A stretch of DNA of 64,000 nt from NCBI GenBank assembly GCA_024229395.1, contig JAAESM010000045.1, forward strand, positions 1 through 64,000, written 5' to 3'. Made by a program: the position numbers and the translations under genes. Origin of the DNA: Planctomycetota bacterium. GTDB lineage: Bacteria > Planctomycetota > UBA1135. This document shows, piece by piece, positions 9,128 through 18,417 of the stretch (positions are counted from its first letter, which is position 1; each line of letters starts with the position of its first letter). The notes under the pieces were generated by a model, which was not told where the DNA came from, ran no database searches, and saw only the letters and a program-made list of their open reading frames with translations.

Positions 9128-10861
9128 TTGAGCGCAGCAGTCGTCACCTTCCTTGCCCTCATCGTTTACGTTGTCGGCTACCGCTACTACAGCCGTTGGC
9201 TGGCGCAAAAGGTGTTCGTGCTCGATGCCAATGCCGTCACACCAGCGCATGAGTTGGAAGACGGCATCGACTTCGTGCCAACCCGCCCGTTGGTGTTGTT
9301 TGGCCACCATTACGCCTCAATCGCCGGTTTGGCGCCCATGTTGGGGCCGGCGGTAGCGGTGTTCTGGGGCTGGTTGCCGGCCTTGGTCTGGGTGGTGTGC
9401 GGATCGCTGTTGGTCGGTTGCGTGCATGATTTTGCTGCCCTGGTGTTAAGTGCGCGTCATCGTGGCGAAAGCATTGGCAGTCTTTGCGAGAGCATTCTTG
9501 GTCCTAAGGCCAAAGCCTTGTTCCTGCTACTAATCCTGTTCGGCGTGGCTCTAGCAATGGGGGTGTTTGTCTACATCATCTCGCTGCTGTTCTCGTGGAA
9601 CGACGACTTCAACCCGGCTGCCTTGGCCGAGTCCACAACCAGCTTTCCCGAAGTGGTTATGCCGTCGGCTGGCTTGATGATCGTGGCCATGGTTTGCGGC
9701 TGGTTGCTGTACGTGAAGAAGAAGCCGTTGTTGCCGGTCACCATCGGTGGTTTCAGCGCGCTGTTGGGCCTGATCGGCTTGGGTTATATGTTCCCGACTT
9801 TGGGTTTCGAGCGCGCCAGTTGGCCGCAGCAGAACACCTGGATCTGGATCCTGATGACCTACGCCTATGCCGCCAGCGTATTGCCGGTTTGGCTGTTGCT
9901 GCAGGCGCGTGATTTCCTCAACTCCTTGTTGTTGGTGATGGGCTTGCTGTTGATGTACAGCGGCTTCTTCATCCAAGCGCCAACTTTCGACGCGCCGGCA
10001 TTCAACCCCAACCCCGAAGGTGCGCCGCCGATCTTGCCTTTCGTTTTCATCACCATCGCTTGTGGTGCCGCCAGTGGTTTCCACTCCTTGGTGGCCAGCG
10101 GCACGACCGCGCGTCAACTGGATAAGGAGCATCATGCGCGGCCGATTGGTTATGGCGGCATGATCGCCGAATCACTGCTCGGCTTGATCGCGGTGTTGGC
10201 CTGTACCACCACCTTCTCAAGTGGCAGTGCATGGGCCAAGTTGTATGTGAACTGGGGGGCCGTGTCGGCCACGCTCGGCGCCAAACTTGGCGTGTTCATT
10301 CGCGGTTCAGCTTCCTTCATTCATCAGCTCGGCGTGCCGATGGAATTGGCAACCACCTTGGTGGCTATGGTGGTGGTGTCCTTCGCCTTAACCACCCTGG
10401 ATTCGGCCACGCGCTTGCTACGCTTCAATATCGAGGAAATCGGTTCCTCAATCGCCAAAGTGCCAGCATTGAGCCCCATTGGGCGATTGCTGACTAACCG
10501 CTTTCTTGCCACTGGCGGCGCATGTGCGGTGATCTGCTTCTTCGCCTTCTTCGAGATCGATGGCAAACCGGCCGGCCTGACCTTGTGGACCTTATTCGGT
10601 GGCACCAACCAGTTGATCGCCGGCTTGGCTTTGTTGACCGCCACGGTCTACATCAAGAAGAAGGGACGTAACTATTGGCCGCTGGCGATCCCAGCAGTGT
10701 TCATGATTGCGATCACCATGTTTGCCCTGATTAGCAAACTAATCGACTTCATGAACAGCGATCAGACCTTATTGTTGGGCCTGACCTTCGCCTTGGTATT
10801 CATCGGCGTTGGTGTGGGGATTACTGCTTTGCTTGCTCTTCGCGGCGGTGCCCGAGATTGA
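9128..10861 (+). CDS. cstA: CstA family peptide/pyruvate transporter
   Basis: A 577-residue integral membrane protein with many hydrophobic segments. The CstA family core is clear: GIDFVPTRPLVLFGHHYASIAGLAPMLGPA (fragments), WVVCGSLLVGCVHDFAALVLSARHRGESIG and LWTLFGGTNQLIAGLALL. Family members take up peptides or pyruvate under carbon starvation. It is shorter than E. coli CstA (about 700 residues). The start is a TTG at 9128 because the coding frame follows the SH3 gene stop directly; no better start is seen. Its last 41 bases overlap, tail to tail, the 3' end of tgt on the other strand. Confidence 0.9.
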   Translation: MSAAVVTFLALIVYVVGYRYYSRWLAQKVFVLDANAVTPAHELEDGIDFVPTRPLVLFGHHYASIAGLAPMLGPAVAVFWGWLPALVWVVCGSLLVGCVHDFAALVLSARHRGESIGSLCESILGPKAKALFLLLILFGVALAMGVFVYIISLLFSWNDDFNPAALAESTTSFPEVVMPSAGLMIVAMVCGWLLYVKKKPLLPVTIGGFSALLGLIGLGYMFPTLGFERASWPQQNTWIWILMTYAYAASVLPVWLLLQARDFLNSLLLVMGLLLMYSGFFIQAPTFDAPAFNPNPEGAPPILPFVFITIACGAASGFHSLVASGTTARQLDKEHHARPIGYGGMIAESLLGLIAVLACTTTFSSGSAWAKLYVNWGAVSATLGAKLGVFIRGSASFIHQLGVPMELATTLVAMVVVSFALTTLDSATRLLRFNIEEIGSSIAKVPALSPIGRLLTNRFLATGGACAVICFFAFFEIDGKPAGLTLWTLFGGTNQLIAGLALLTATVYIKKKGRNYWPLAIPAVFMIAITMFALISKLIDFMNSDQTLLLGLTFALVFIGVGVGITALLALRGGARD

Positions 10862-11963
10862 TCTTCTCGCGTAGCGCTTCAAAGGTACCGTCGGCGATTG
10901 AAGTGCGAATGCGCTCCATCAACTTCACCAGGTAATGCAAGTTGTGGTGTGCCAACAACGAGGGCGGCAGCAACTCCTTGGCCTTCAAACCGGCGCGCAA
11001 AGCACCACGGGGCACCCCGGTGGCGCAGGCGTCGCAATCACAACCCGGCAGCAATGGACGCGGGTCATCTTTGAACTTGGCGTTGTGCATATGCAGGATG
11101 CCATCGTCGGTCAGTACACTGCCGAATCGACCACTGCGGGTGGGGTAGACGCAGTCAAACATGTCGATTCCACGCGCCACCGATTCCACCAGATCCAACG
11201 GCGTGCCGACGCCCATCAAGTAGCGCGCCTTATCGACAGGCAACACCGAAGTGGAATGACGCACGCCATCCATCATGGCGTCGTGACCTTCGCCAACACT
11301 TACACCGCCGATGGCATAACCATCGAAGTCCATTTCGATCAAACCGGTGGCGCATTCGCCACGCAACTCCTCGAACACACCACCTTGGACAATGCCGAAT
11401 TGCGCTTGACCACTGTCGGCACCGCCTCGCGCATCATGCATGTCGCGTTGTAGGCGCGCCCAACGCAAGGTGCGACCGACCGCTGACTTGACCAACTTGC
11501 GGTCGCGCGGATCGGCAGGGCATTCATCAAGAAGCATGGCCACATCAGGAGCCAAGGCCGCTTGCACCTCGAAGGCCAGCTTGGGAGTCCAATCGATCAT
11601 GCCACCATGAACGGGATGCGCAATCCGCACACCGTCGTCGCTGACTTTCGAGATCGCCGATAGCGAGAATGCCTGAAAACCACCCGAATCGGTCAATACC
11701 GGCCCATCCCAGGCCATCATCTTGTGCAAACCGCCGAGCTTCTGCACCGACTCCACGCCGGGGCGCGAGTACAGGTGGAAGCTGTTGGCGAGCATCATTT
11801 CGACACCCATCGGGCGCAAGCGATCGGGCCAAGGGCCGCGCAGCATGCCACGCGTGGCGACCGGCATGAAGGTCGGAGTGGACACTTCGCCATGCGGAGT
11901 GACCAGGGTTCCAAGGCGCGGGCCGTCGGCGGCACCTTGATGGTGGAGGAAGCGGAAGGACAC
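10821..11963 (-). CDS. tgt: Queuine tRNA-ribosyltransferase
   Basis: Exchanges guanine 34 of GU(N) anticodon tRNAs for preQ1. 380 residues, normal family length. Seen motifs: TPTFMPVATRG near the start, LTDSGGFQAFSL (catalytic Asp), FGIVQGG, GIDMFDCVYPTRSGRFG (nucleophile Asp), and zinc ligands CDCDAC followed by HH about 30 residues on. Start is GTG 11963 three bases after the SpoIID gene stop. Last gene of the minus operon ruvB-spoIID-tgt. The 3' end overlaps cstA by 41 bases in convergent orientation. Confidence 0.96.
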   Translation of the reverse strand: MSFRFLHHQGAADGPRLGTLVTPHGEVSTPTFMPVATRGMLRGPWPDRLRPMGVEMMLANSFHLYSRPGVESVQKLGGLHKMMAWDGPVLTDSGGFQAFSLSAISKVSDDGVRIAHPVHGGMIDWTPKLAFEVQAALAPDVAMLLDECPADPRDRKLVKSAVGRTLRWARLQRDMHDARGGADSGQAQFGIVQGGVFEELRGECATGLIEMDFDGYAIGGVSVGEGHDAMMDGVRHSTSVLPVDKARYLMGVGTPLDLVESVARGIDMFDCVYPTRSGRFGSVLTDDGILHMHNAKFKDDPRPLLPGCDCDACATGVPRGALRAGLKAKELLPPSLLAHHNLHYLVKLMERIRTSIADGTFEALREKINLGHRREEQAKQ

Positions 11964-11966
11964 GGG

Positions 11967-13190
11967 CTAAGGCAGCAGCAGTTCCAGGTCCGCGGTCAGC
12001 GGCACCAGTTGCGCACTAGGGTAATAATGCGCAAGGATTCCTGCATAGGTGGCGCCGTCTTGCGATAGGCGCAGCGCTCCTTCTTGGCACAGGCCGACGC
12101 CATGGCCGTAGCCGTAGCCGCGGAATATCAAACTGCCGTCGGCCAAGCGATCCATCTGTTCGATCTGGGTCGAGGGGATATGCAAGGCGGCACGCATCTG
12201 GTCGGCGGGTAGATCCACGTGGTCATCGGGGCCGAGCAGGCGAACCTCCAGGTAGCGGCCGGTGGGGTCCTTTTGCAGCACGCTGATGGCACGTAACCAC
12301 GATCCAAGTTCGCGCTTCACGGCCAAGGCATCCAGGTCAGAAGCTGGCACGCGGTGCTCCCATAATGCCCTCGGCGAGCGACAGGAGGGTTCAAACACCC
12401 CACCTAGCGGTGCGCTTTCTTGCCTGGAGAATGCGGCATTTTTGGCGTTGGCGGTGCCGCCGCCACAGTTGCGATGGAAGAAAGTGTGGACCAGTTCGTT
12501 TTCCCAACGCAGGACCTGGCCACGAGTGGCGGCGACGGCTTCGCGCGCTTCTTCGGTGACAAAATCAATGCTCTGAAAAACCTGGTCGGTGGTGTTGTCG
12601 CGCAGGTTGCGCCCTTGGCCTAAGCGGTACAGCGCGTAGGTGCGCGCGGCCACCGCTTGCGCACGCAAGGCAGCTCCGGAACCTGGCACCTGACTGGACA
12701 TCTCGCCGCAGACCACACCGAGCACATAATCCTCCAATGGCAATTCCAACGACAAGTGCAAGCGTTTGCCCAAAGGACTGTCTTTGTCATCCTTGACCCG
12801 AATGTGCAGACGGCCGGGATAGAAGTAGGTATTCAAGCGCATCGCGCCGTCGCCCTCAGCTTCCAGGATCACATGCTTGTGGTGCATGATGTACGGACCT
12901 AGCTGTGGACCAACCAAAGTCAGATACAGATCCTCATCAACAGCATGCAGCTCCTTCAACACAGGTTGCTCAGAATCATCGGCATTCAGCAAGCGGCTGC
13001 GGCCGAGAATCTCAACGCCGATCTTGTCGAGTTTGCGCAAGGCCGTTAGTTCCACCGAGATGGTCGGGTTCAACAGCGCCGGCTGAAGATGGATATCTTC
13101 AACCTTATCGCTGGGCCAAAAATAGCTCGCGCCCCAAAGCACCAATAACAGTGCCAAGGTGTAAGCAAGATTGCGCCCCGGGTGATTCAT
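11967..13190 (-). CDS. SpoIID/LytB domain protein
   Basis: A 407-residue exported or membrane-anchored protein with an N-terminal hydrophobic segment (LAYTLALLLVLWGASYFW). The SpoIID domain is shown by LPLEDYVLGVVCGEM, ALRAQAVAARTYALY, TTDQVFQS, ATRGQVL and HTFFHRNCGGGTAN, and by the end block GYGYGHGVGLCQEGAL. Family members are peptidoglycan lytic transglycosylases; in non-spore formers they act in wall remodelling. The start overlaps the ruvB stop by four bases, so translation is coupled. The same RuvB/SpoIID/Tgt neighbourhood is known in other phyla. Confidence 0.88.
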   Translation of the reverse strand: MNHPGRNLAYTLALLLVLWGASYFWPSDKVEDIHLQPALLNPTISVELTALRKLDKIGVEILGRSRLLNADDSEQPVLKELHAVDEDLYLTLVGPQLGPYIMHHKHVILEAEGDGAMRLNTYFYPGRLHIRVKDDKDSPLGKRLHLSLELPLEDYVLGVVCGEMSSQVPGSGAALRAQAVAARTYALYRLGQGRNLRDNTTDQVFQSIDFVTEEAREAVAATRGQVLRWENELVHTFFHRNCGGGTANAKNAAFSRQESAPLGGVFEPSCRSPRALWEHRVPASDLDALAVKRELGSWLRAISVLQKDPTGRYLEVRLLGPDDHVDLPADQMRAALHIPSTQIEQMDRLADGSLIFRGYGYGHGVGLCQEGALRLSQDGATYAGILAHYYPSAQLVPLTADLELLLP

Positions 13191-14209
13191 GCCTCGGCGG
13201 AATCACTAGGAGGGGGTGCGTCTTGGCCGAGTGCCGCCCAACCCTCAGGAGTCAGGAGGCGACCTTGTGGAGTACGTTGCAAGAGGCCTTGGCGAATCAG
13301 CCACGGTTCGATGACTTCGGCGATGGTGTCTTCGGCTTCGCCAACGGCTACGCCCAAGTTCTTCAGACCAAGCGGGCGCCCAGCGGCTTGCGCAAGCGCC
13401 TCCAATACGCGTCGGTCGGGGCGTTCCAAGCCACGCGCATCAATCTCCAACAAACCAAAGGTGCGTTGCACCACGGCATCGTTGATGTGGTTGTTGTTCT
13501 CAAGCTGAGCGATATCTCGCGCCCGACGTAATAGACGGTTTGCGATTCGTGGCGTGCCACGCGAGTGATCCGCCAAGGTGGCGGTGGCGGCGTCATCTAA
13601 CTCGATGCGCAATAACTTGGCCGAACGGGCCAGGATTTCGGCCAATGCCGCTTCCGAATAGGGCTCAAAGCGCAAATGGTGGCCAAAGCGCGAGCGGAAT
13701 GGGGGAGTCAGCAGCGCTTCGCGGGTGGTGGCACCGACCAGCGTGAAGGGTTGAAGATCCAGTTTCAGCAAACGCGCGTGCACGCCGGCGTCGAAGGTCC
13801 ACTCAATCTGAAAGCGGTCCATGGCGCCGTAGAGGTACTCTTCCACCTCTGTGGGCAGGCGGTGAATCTCATCGATGAACAGCAGCGTGCCTTTTTCCAG
13901 CTGGCTAAGGATGCCAACCAGATCCTTGGCGCGGCTGAGGGCCGGACCGCTGGTCATTTTCAGTGGCGCCCCCAATTCTTTGGCCAGCGCCATGGCTAAT
14001 GAGGTCTTGCCGAGACCCGGTAAACCAGTGAAAAGAAGGTGCTCTACGGTCTCCTCACGCTCCAAAGCAGCCCGGATCATCAGGCGCAGCGGCTCGAGCA
14101 GGTTTTCCTGACCGAGAAACTCGGAGAAGTCCTGAGGTTGTAAGCCGCGTTCGAAGTCGACTTCACCGCCCTCGGACACACCGGGTTCGAAGGATGAGGG
14201 GGGCCGCAT
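13187..14209 (-). CDS. ruvB: Holliday junction branch migration helicase RuvB
   Basis: Hexameric AAA+ motor that drives branch migration with RuvA. 340 residues, normal length. Walker A GLPGLGKTS (about residues 62-70), Walker B LLFIDEIH (109-116), sensor I GATTREALL, and arginine finger in PPFRSRFG; the C-terminal winged helix holds GRLLTPEGW. ruvA and ruvC are not adjacent. No LexA-type palindrome is visible in the 224 bases upstream that are shared with the divergent lipoprotein gene, so SOS control by the box seen at 54944 is not supported here. Confidence 0.97.
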   Translation of the reverse strand: MRPPSSFEPGVSEGGEVDFERGLQPQDFSEFLGQENLLEPLRLMIRAALEREETVEHLLFTGLPGLGKTSLAMALAKELGAPLKMTSGPALSRAKDLVGILSQLEKGTLLFIDEIHRLPTEVEEYLYGAMDRFQIEWTFDAGVHARLLKLDLQPFTLVGATTREALLTPPFRSRFGHHLRFEPYSEAALAEILARSAKLLRIELDDAATATLADHSRGTPRIANRLLRRARDIAQLENNNHINDAVVQRTFGLLEIDARGLERPDRRVLEALAQAAGRPLGLKNLGVAVGEAEDTIAEVIEPWLIRQGLLQRTPQGRLLTPEGWAALGQDAPPPSDSAEA

Positions 14210-14433
14210 GCCCTTGATTCTGCCTGCTAGAGCCGCTGATTTCTATGCTTGAAAGGGGATAACTGCGGCATTTGAGGGAAGTATGTAGGAAAGTTTCGCC
14301 TGGCCGCTGTGCGGATTCGCACAAGTCGTTGTAAAAAGCATGGATTCTAGTGCTAGGCAGGCATGGCAGGGCATGGCATGATTGTTGCTCCTGTCACGGT
14401 CACCGGACACGTTCGGTCCCGCGTGTGAACCCC

Positions 14434-17400
14434 ATGGAATCAAAGATCATCCTTAAATCCGTTGCGCTAACAGCCCTGCTTAGCGCGGTCTCTTGTTTCA
14501 ATCGTGACGAGGGCGCCAGCCCTCTGAACAGCGACCCTAACGCGTCTGCTGAAACAATGAATATCGTGGAGGTGAGCAATGGCTTCGGTCGTTTGCTTCC
14601 TTACGTTATTCCGGTAGCGAACCCTGCGACTGGCCTTCCGACCTCCCAGGTCGTTGAAATTCGCACTATCGACGACCTCCTCAATAACCCGTCTACGGTG
14701 TTGAACCCGGTGAAAGAACCAGCCTTCTGGCCAACCACCGCGACCAACCCGAACAACAACACGGGTAACCACTTCGTGACGGTCAAGTTCTCGCGGTCCA
14801 TCAAGGTGACCTCGGTGCTCGATCCAACCGCTGCTGGACTGTCCAACAATGGCCTCACTGGCGCGATCTCCGTGGTCGCTTATGACCCAGCAACGGGTGC
14901 CAGCGAGATTGTCGAAGGGCGTGGCTTCATCAATGGCCGCACCTACTTCGGTTCCGGGCCTTCGTTGGAGCGCTGGGTCAGCAAGAACGGCCAAAACGCC
15001 GTTTCTCCTGAAACCGTTACACGCGGCGGTACGGATTCCAAGCCTGGTCGCGGCTTCCCTGGCACCAACGATTCGACTAACGGCGTGATTGATGGTTCCT
15101 TCATCAACGCGGGTTCGTTCATCAACGCCAACACCTTCGTGTTCGTCGTCGACACCGACGGCAACCTCTCTACCTACGAGACCTTCCCTGCTGGACGCAT
15201 CATCCGGATCGTCATCAAGGGTGTTGAGGAATCCACCGACCCGAACTCGGGTGTCATCGGTGGTGTACTCTCCAACGACAACCGTTACCTCGAGAACGGT
15301 GGTGTGGCAACTTCGGTAGTCGGTATTGATGCCTCCGCACCGAAGCCTCTGTTGGATGGTTCTGGCGGCGAGGCCGTCACCGTGCCTACCGACCTGTCCA
15401 CCGACATCCCTTGTGACCAGGAGATTCGTTGGAGCTTTGATGAAGCTTGTCAGCCTCACACCGTCGGCCCGATTCCTGGACTGGTTCCTCCAGCGCTTTC
15501 GAGTGAGTTCACGGTTGAGTTCCTGCCTCCATTCCACCCAACTGATCCTCCTCCGGGACAGACGGTGCCATTGCCTTACACGGCAATCCCAGTGAGTCCG
15601 TTCAACTTCACCGAGTACCGCATCGTGCCGGTGGTGAACTTCCCAGGCAGCGATCCATTCGGTAACCGTTCGATCGCCACCGTGACTTACTTCCACAACG
15701 CGGCTTCGGACATGTTCCTCAACCGCGATGCTGCCTCGCTCGACGAGACTGCAGTTTCCTTCACTGTCGGTGCTGAGTGTGATGGCCTGGTCAACGTTCC
15801 TGTTGCACCTGGCGCGATCATCGTGGCATCCAATGGTGGTGGTCAGACTGGTGGTCTGCGTGTGCTGGACCTCGATGGCTTCGGTCAGGGTACAGGTGAT
15901 CCAAACCACGACACTCTGAACCCTTTCTACAACGTTCAGTTCGACAACGAAGGCAACCCGATTGCCGGCGACGTCTCTAAGTTTCCGTTCAACCCGAACC
16001 TCGAGATCGCTGGTCTGTTCCCGCCTCTGTCTGCAGATGCAACCACCATCGCGGGTGGCTCGCGCGGTGTACTAACCCTGTCGCAGAACTCCTCGCTGGA
16101 GACTCAGCTGATTGGTTCGGACACCGTCGGTACCGTCATCGACATGATGCTCGGTCACCCGCTTGACGTGGCCTTCAACAACTCGACCTGCCTCTCTGGT
16201 GGTCGCAACATCTGTGCAAGTGCAACCTTCCAGAACCACCCTCTGGCTGGTGGCTACCGAACTGGTAACGGCATCTCCTTCGCTCCACACCCGAACCCAC
16301 CGCGGATTACGCTCGCTCCGGCTTGCTACTCGCCAGTGATTCAGACTGAGGAGCCAACCCAGGCAGCATCCGGCCTGAACCGTCTGACCCTCGGTAACGC
16401 CTTCGGCACCATCGGTGGTAACGGTCCTGACGGCCTGTTGACTGGTTCGGCGAGCTACTCCGGTCGTACCTTCTACGGTCCTGCACCAACGCAGCCGACT
16501 TGCCCTGACTTCACCTTGCGTCAGCAGCTCGGTCACTTCCTCTACGTGTTGGATCGCTCTGGCGACCAGCTGGTAGTGCTGAACAGCAACCGCATGACTG
16601 TCATCGATCGCATTCCGGTTTCCAGCCCTCGCGATTTGGCCATGTCGCCTGACCTCAACACCCTTGCTGTGACCAACAACGGTCCTAGCACGGTTACCTT
16701 CATCGACACCAACCCGAACTCTGCAACCTTCCACCAAGTTGTGAAGACCACGCAGATCTTCGAGGAGTTGAACAACCGTCAAGGTCTTGGCCCGACGGAA
16801 ATCGTTTGGCAGCCAGACGGCGAGGATCTCCTGGTAATCTGTGAGCGTAGTGGTTCCTTGGCAATCATCGATGCGGGTGCTTTGACCACGCGTAAGGTGA
16901 TTCCTGGTGTGACCAACCCACGCCTACTGACGGTGTCTGACCGTGATGCAACCTTCGGTTTCAACACTGGTCTGTACTACGCCTACTTGATCTCAAGCTC
17001 AGGTGAGATGACCATCTTCGAATCCGGTCCTAATGGTATTCAGGGCATCGGCTTCGACGACTTCATCGGTGCACCGATTCTGGATGGCCGCTCTGGCTTC
17101 TCCAACGCATCGGCCATGATGCTTGACCCAAGCAGTAACCAGCACGGTGTCTACGTCGCCTACTCAGATGGTGGACAAGGTATGGTTGACCAGATCTGGT
17201 TGGAGAGTTCTCCTGCCGGTCCGGTTCTGCTGCGTAGTACTGGTCTGACTGACCCGAACCGTCGTTCCAAGGAATGGCGTCTGCAGAAGCAGCTTGCTCA
17301 AGTCTTCTCGTCCTCGTCCATCCTGGACTTGGCAGTCGATGACATGAACAACATCGGTGATACCCAGCAGGGTCTGTCGCCGAACATTGGTGGTGTGGTT

Positions 17401-17577
17401 TTCCACTCAGGCAAAGGTACGCACCGTGCAGCCTTGCCAGTTTCCACGCCAACCTTATTGTTCGCCGCGAACTCCAACGGTCTGGTCGACGTCATCCAGC
17501 TCTCCACTGGAACTCAGTTCGTCGCGCCGATCAAGGTTCCTGGTGCTGCTGTTCTGTGCCACTACTGGCGTCAGTAA
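14434..17577 (+). CDS. Giant lipoprotein with Ig-like and beta-propeller parts, likely surface protein
   Basis: A 1047-residue protein starting with a lipoprotein leader (MESKIILKSVALTALLSAVSC). The N-terminal 550 residues have the look of bacterial Ig-like domains (NHFVTVKFSRSIKVTSVLD; DLSTDIPCDQEIRWSFDEA), rich in Asn, Thr, Gly, Pro. Several paired cysteines occur in the middle. From about residue 700 repeats such as LYVLDRSGDQLVVLNSN, RDLAMSPDLNTLAVTNNG and EIVWQPDGEDLLVICERSG indicate a YVTN/NHL-type beta propeller. No catalytic motif is seen. Codon choice is much more biased (AAC, GGT, CTG, CGT) than in neighbours, which suggests high expression. ATG 14434 begins the leader; a GTG at 14425 is an alternative. 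A hairpin terminator follows at 17641. Confidence 0.8.
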   Translation: MESKIILKSVALTALLSAVSCFNRDEGASPLNSDPNASAETMNIVEVSNGFGRLLPYVIPVANPATGLPTSQVVEIRTIDDLLNNPSTVLNPVKEPAFWPTTATNPNNNTGNHFVTVKFSRSIKVTSVLDPTAAGLSNNGLTGAISVVAYDPATGASEIVEGRGFINGRTYFGSGPSLERWVSKNGQNAVSPETVTRGGTDSKPGRGFPGTNDSTNGVIDGSFINAGSFINANTFVFVVDTDGNLSTYETFPAGRIIRIVIKGVEESTDPNSGVIGGVLSNDNRYLENGGVATSVVGIDASAPKPLLDGSGGEAVTVPTDLSTDIPCDQEIRWSFDEACQPHTVGPIPGLVPPALSSEFTVEFLPPFHPTDPPPGQTVPLPYTAIPVSPFNFTEYRIVPVVNFPGSDPFGNRSIATVTYFHNAASDMFLNRDAASLDETAVSFTVGAECDGLVNVPVAPGAIIVASNGGGQTGGLRVLDLDGFGQGTGDPNHDTLNPFYNVQFDNEGNPIAGDVSKFPFNPNLEIAGLFPPLSADATTIAGGSRGVLTLSQNSSLETQLIGSDTVGTVIDMMLGHPLDVAFNNSTCLSGGRNICASATFQNHPLAGGYRTGNGISFAPHPNPPRITLAPACYSPVIQTEEPTQAASGLNRLTLGNAFGTIGGNGPDGLLTGSASYSGRTFYGPAPTQPTCPDFTLRQQLGHFLYVLDRSGDQLVVLNSNRMTVIDRIPVSSPRDLAMSPDLNTLAVTNNGPSTVTFIDTNPNSATFHQVVKTTQIFEELNNRQGLGPTEIVWQPDGEDLLVICERSGSLAIIDAGALTTRKVIPGVTNPRLLTVSDRDATFGFNTGLYYAYLISSSGEMTIFESGPNGIQGIGFDDFIGAPILDGRSGFSNASAMMLDPSSNQHGVYVAYSDGGQGMVDQIWLESSPAGPVLLRSTGLTDPNRRSKEWRLQKQLAQVFSSSSILDLAVDDMNNIGDTQQGLSPNIGGVVFHSGKGTHRAALPVSTPTLLFAANSNGLVDVIQLSTGTQFVAPIKVPGAAVLCHYWRQ

Positions 17578-17640
17578 GAGAGACGGGACTTGCTGAGTCC
17601 TGTTTCTTGAGCTCCTGAGCCATCTGGCTCAACCAAAGAC

Positions 17641-17664
17641 GGCTCCTTCCTTCGGGAAGGGGCC
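17641..17664 (+). terminator. Probable factor-independent terminator after the giant lipoprotein gene
   Basis: GGCTCCTTCC and GGAAGGGGCC form a ten-pair stem with one G-T pair around a TTCG tetraloop. It is followed by CTTGCCTTT, which is only moderately T-rich. It lies 63 bases after the stop and before ubiE at 17710, so it should separate the two transcripts. Confidence 0.6.
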
Positions 17665-17709
17665 GCCTTGCCTTTACCCCGGACCCCGGCGACAGGACAA
17701 TAGCCCAAC

Positions 17710-18417
17710 ATGGCAGCTCCTCCAGGACAGGAAATTCAGGCAATGTTCGGCGAAATCGCGCCGCGCTACGATTTCCTGAATCGGCTCCTCAGTTTCGGCA
17801 TCGACCGAGCCTGGCGACGGCGCACCATTGCCACCCTGAATCTTCCCCAAGGCAGCGAGGTGCTTGACCTTTGTTGCGGCACCGGAGATCTTGCCTTGGC
17901 TTTCGCTGATAGTGGAGCTGCCGTTTGTGGCGCCGACTTCACCTTGCCCATGCTGCAAGCAGCCTTGCGTAAGGGGCACAAGCAAGAGCAAACCGTGCGA
18001 TGGTTGCAGGCCGATGCCCAAGCCCTGCCATTCGCCGACAACTCCTTCGATGCCGTCACCATCGCCTTTGGAATCCGCAATGTTGAGGACCCGCAGAGGG
18101 GTTTACGGGAATGCCGTCGCGTGCTGCGCCCAGGTGGTCGCTTGGCCATCTTGGAGTTCTTCCCGATTCCGAATCCGATCTGGCGTGGCATGTTTCGTTT
18201 CTACTTTCTGCATGTGTTGCCATTGATCGCGAAGGTAGTGCGGGCCGGACGCACGGGTGCCTATCGCTACTTGCCGGAAAGCGTCGACAACTTCGCCACG
18301 CCCGAGGAGTTTCGCCAATGGATGGAAGAGACCGGCATGCACTTCGAAAAGGATCTGGCATTGACCGGTGGGGTCGCACGTTTGTTGATTGCGCGCAAGG
18401 AGTCTGCTGAGTCATGA
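17710..18417 (+). CDS. ubiE: Demethylmenaquinone/ubiquinone methyltransferase UbiE/MenG
   Basis: SAM-dependent C-methyltransferase that makes the last step to menaquinone. 235 residues. Motifs: MFGEIAPRYDFLNRLLSFGID, SAM motif I VLDLCCGTGDLALA, ADFTLPML, FDAVTIAFGIRNVED and RVLRPGGRLAILEFF; PESVDNFATPEEF near the end is typical. First gene of a tight plus-strand operon with a CPBP protease, ubiX, a UbiA-type prenyltransferase, holA and mutL; the next gene overlaps by four bases. With the futalosine-type partners below, menaquinone is the likely substrate series. Confidence 0.94.
   Translation: MAAPPGQEIQAMFGEIAPRYDFLNRLLSFGIDRAWRRRTIATLNLPQGSEVLDLCCGTGDLALAFADSGAAVCGADFTLPMLQAALRKGHKQEQTVRWLQADAQALPFADNSFDAVTIAFGIRNVEDPQRGLRECRRVLRPGGRLAILEFFPIPNPIWRGMFRFYFLHVLPLIAKVVRAGRTGAYRYLPESVDNFATPEEFRQWMEETGMHFEKDLALTGGVARLLIARKESAES

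Noticed and set aside
14210..14433. LexA box upstream of ruvB
   Set aside because: I looked for the TATATGACA-TT-TGTCATATA type palindrome in this stretch and saw none.
14467..15909. 480-codon open frame on the minus strand
   Set aside because: Antisense to the giant lipoprotein gene; Arg/Val-rich with no signal or domain. It results from the strong codon bias of the plus-strand gene.
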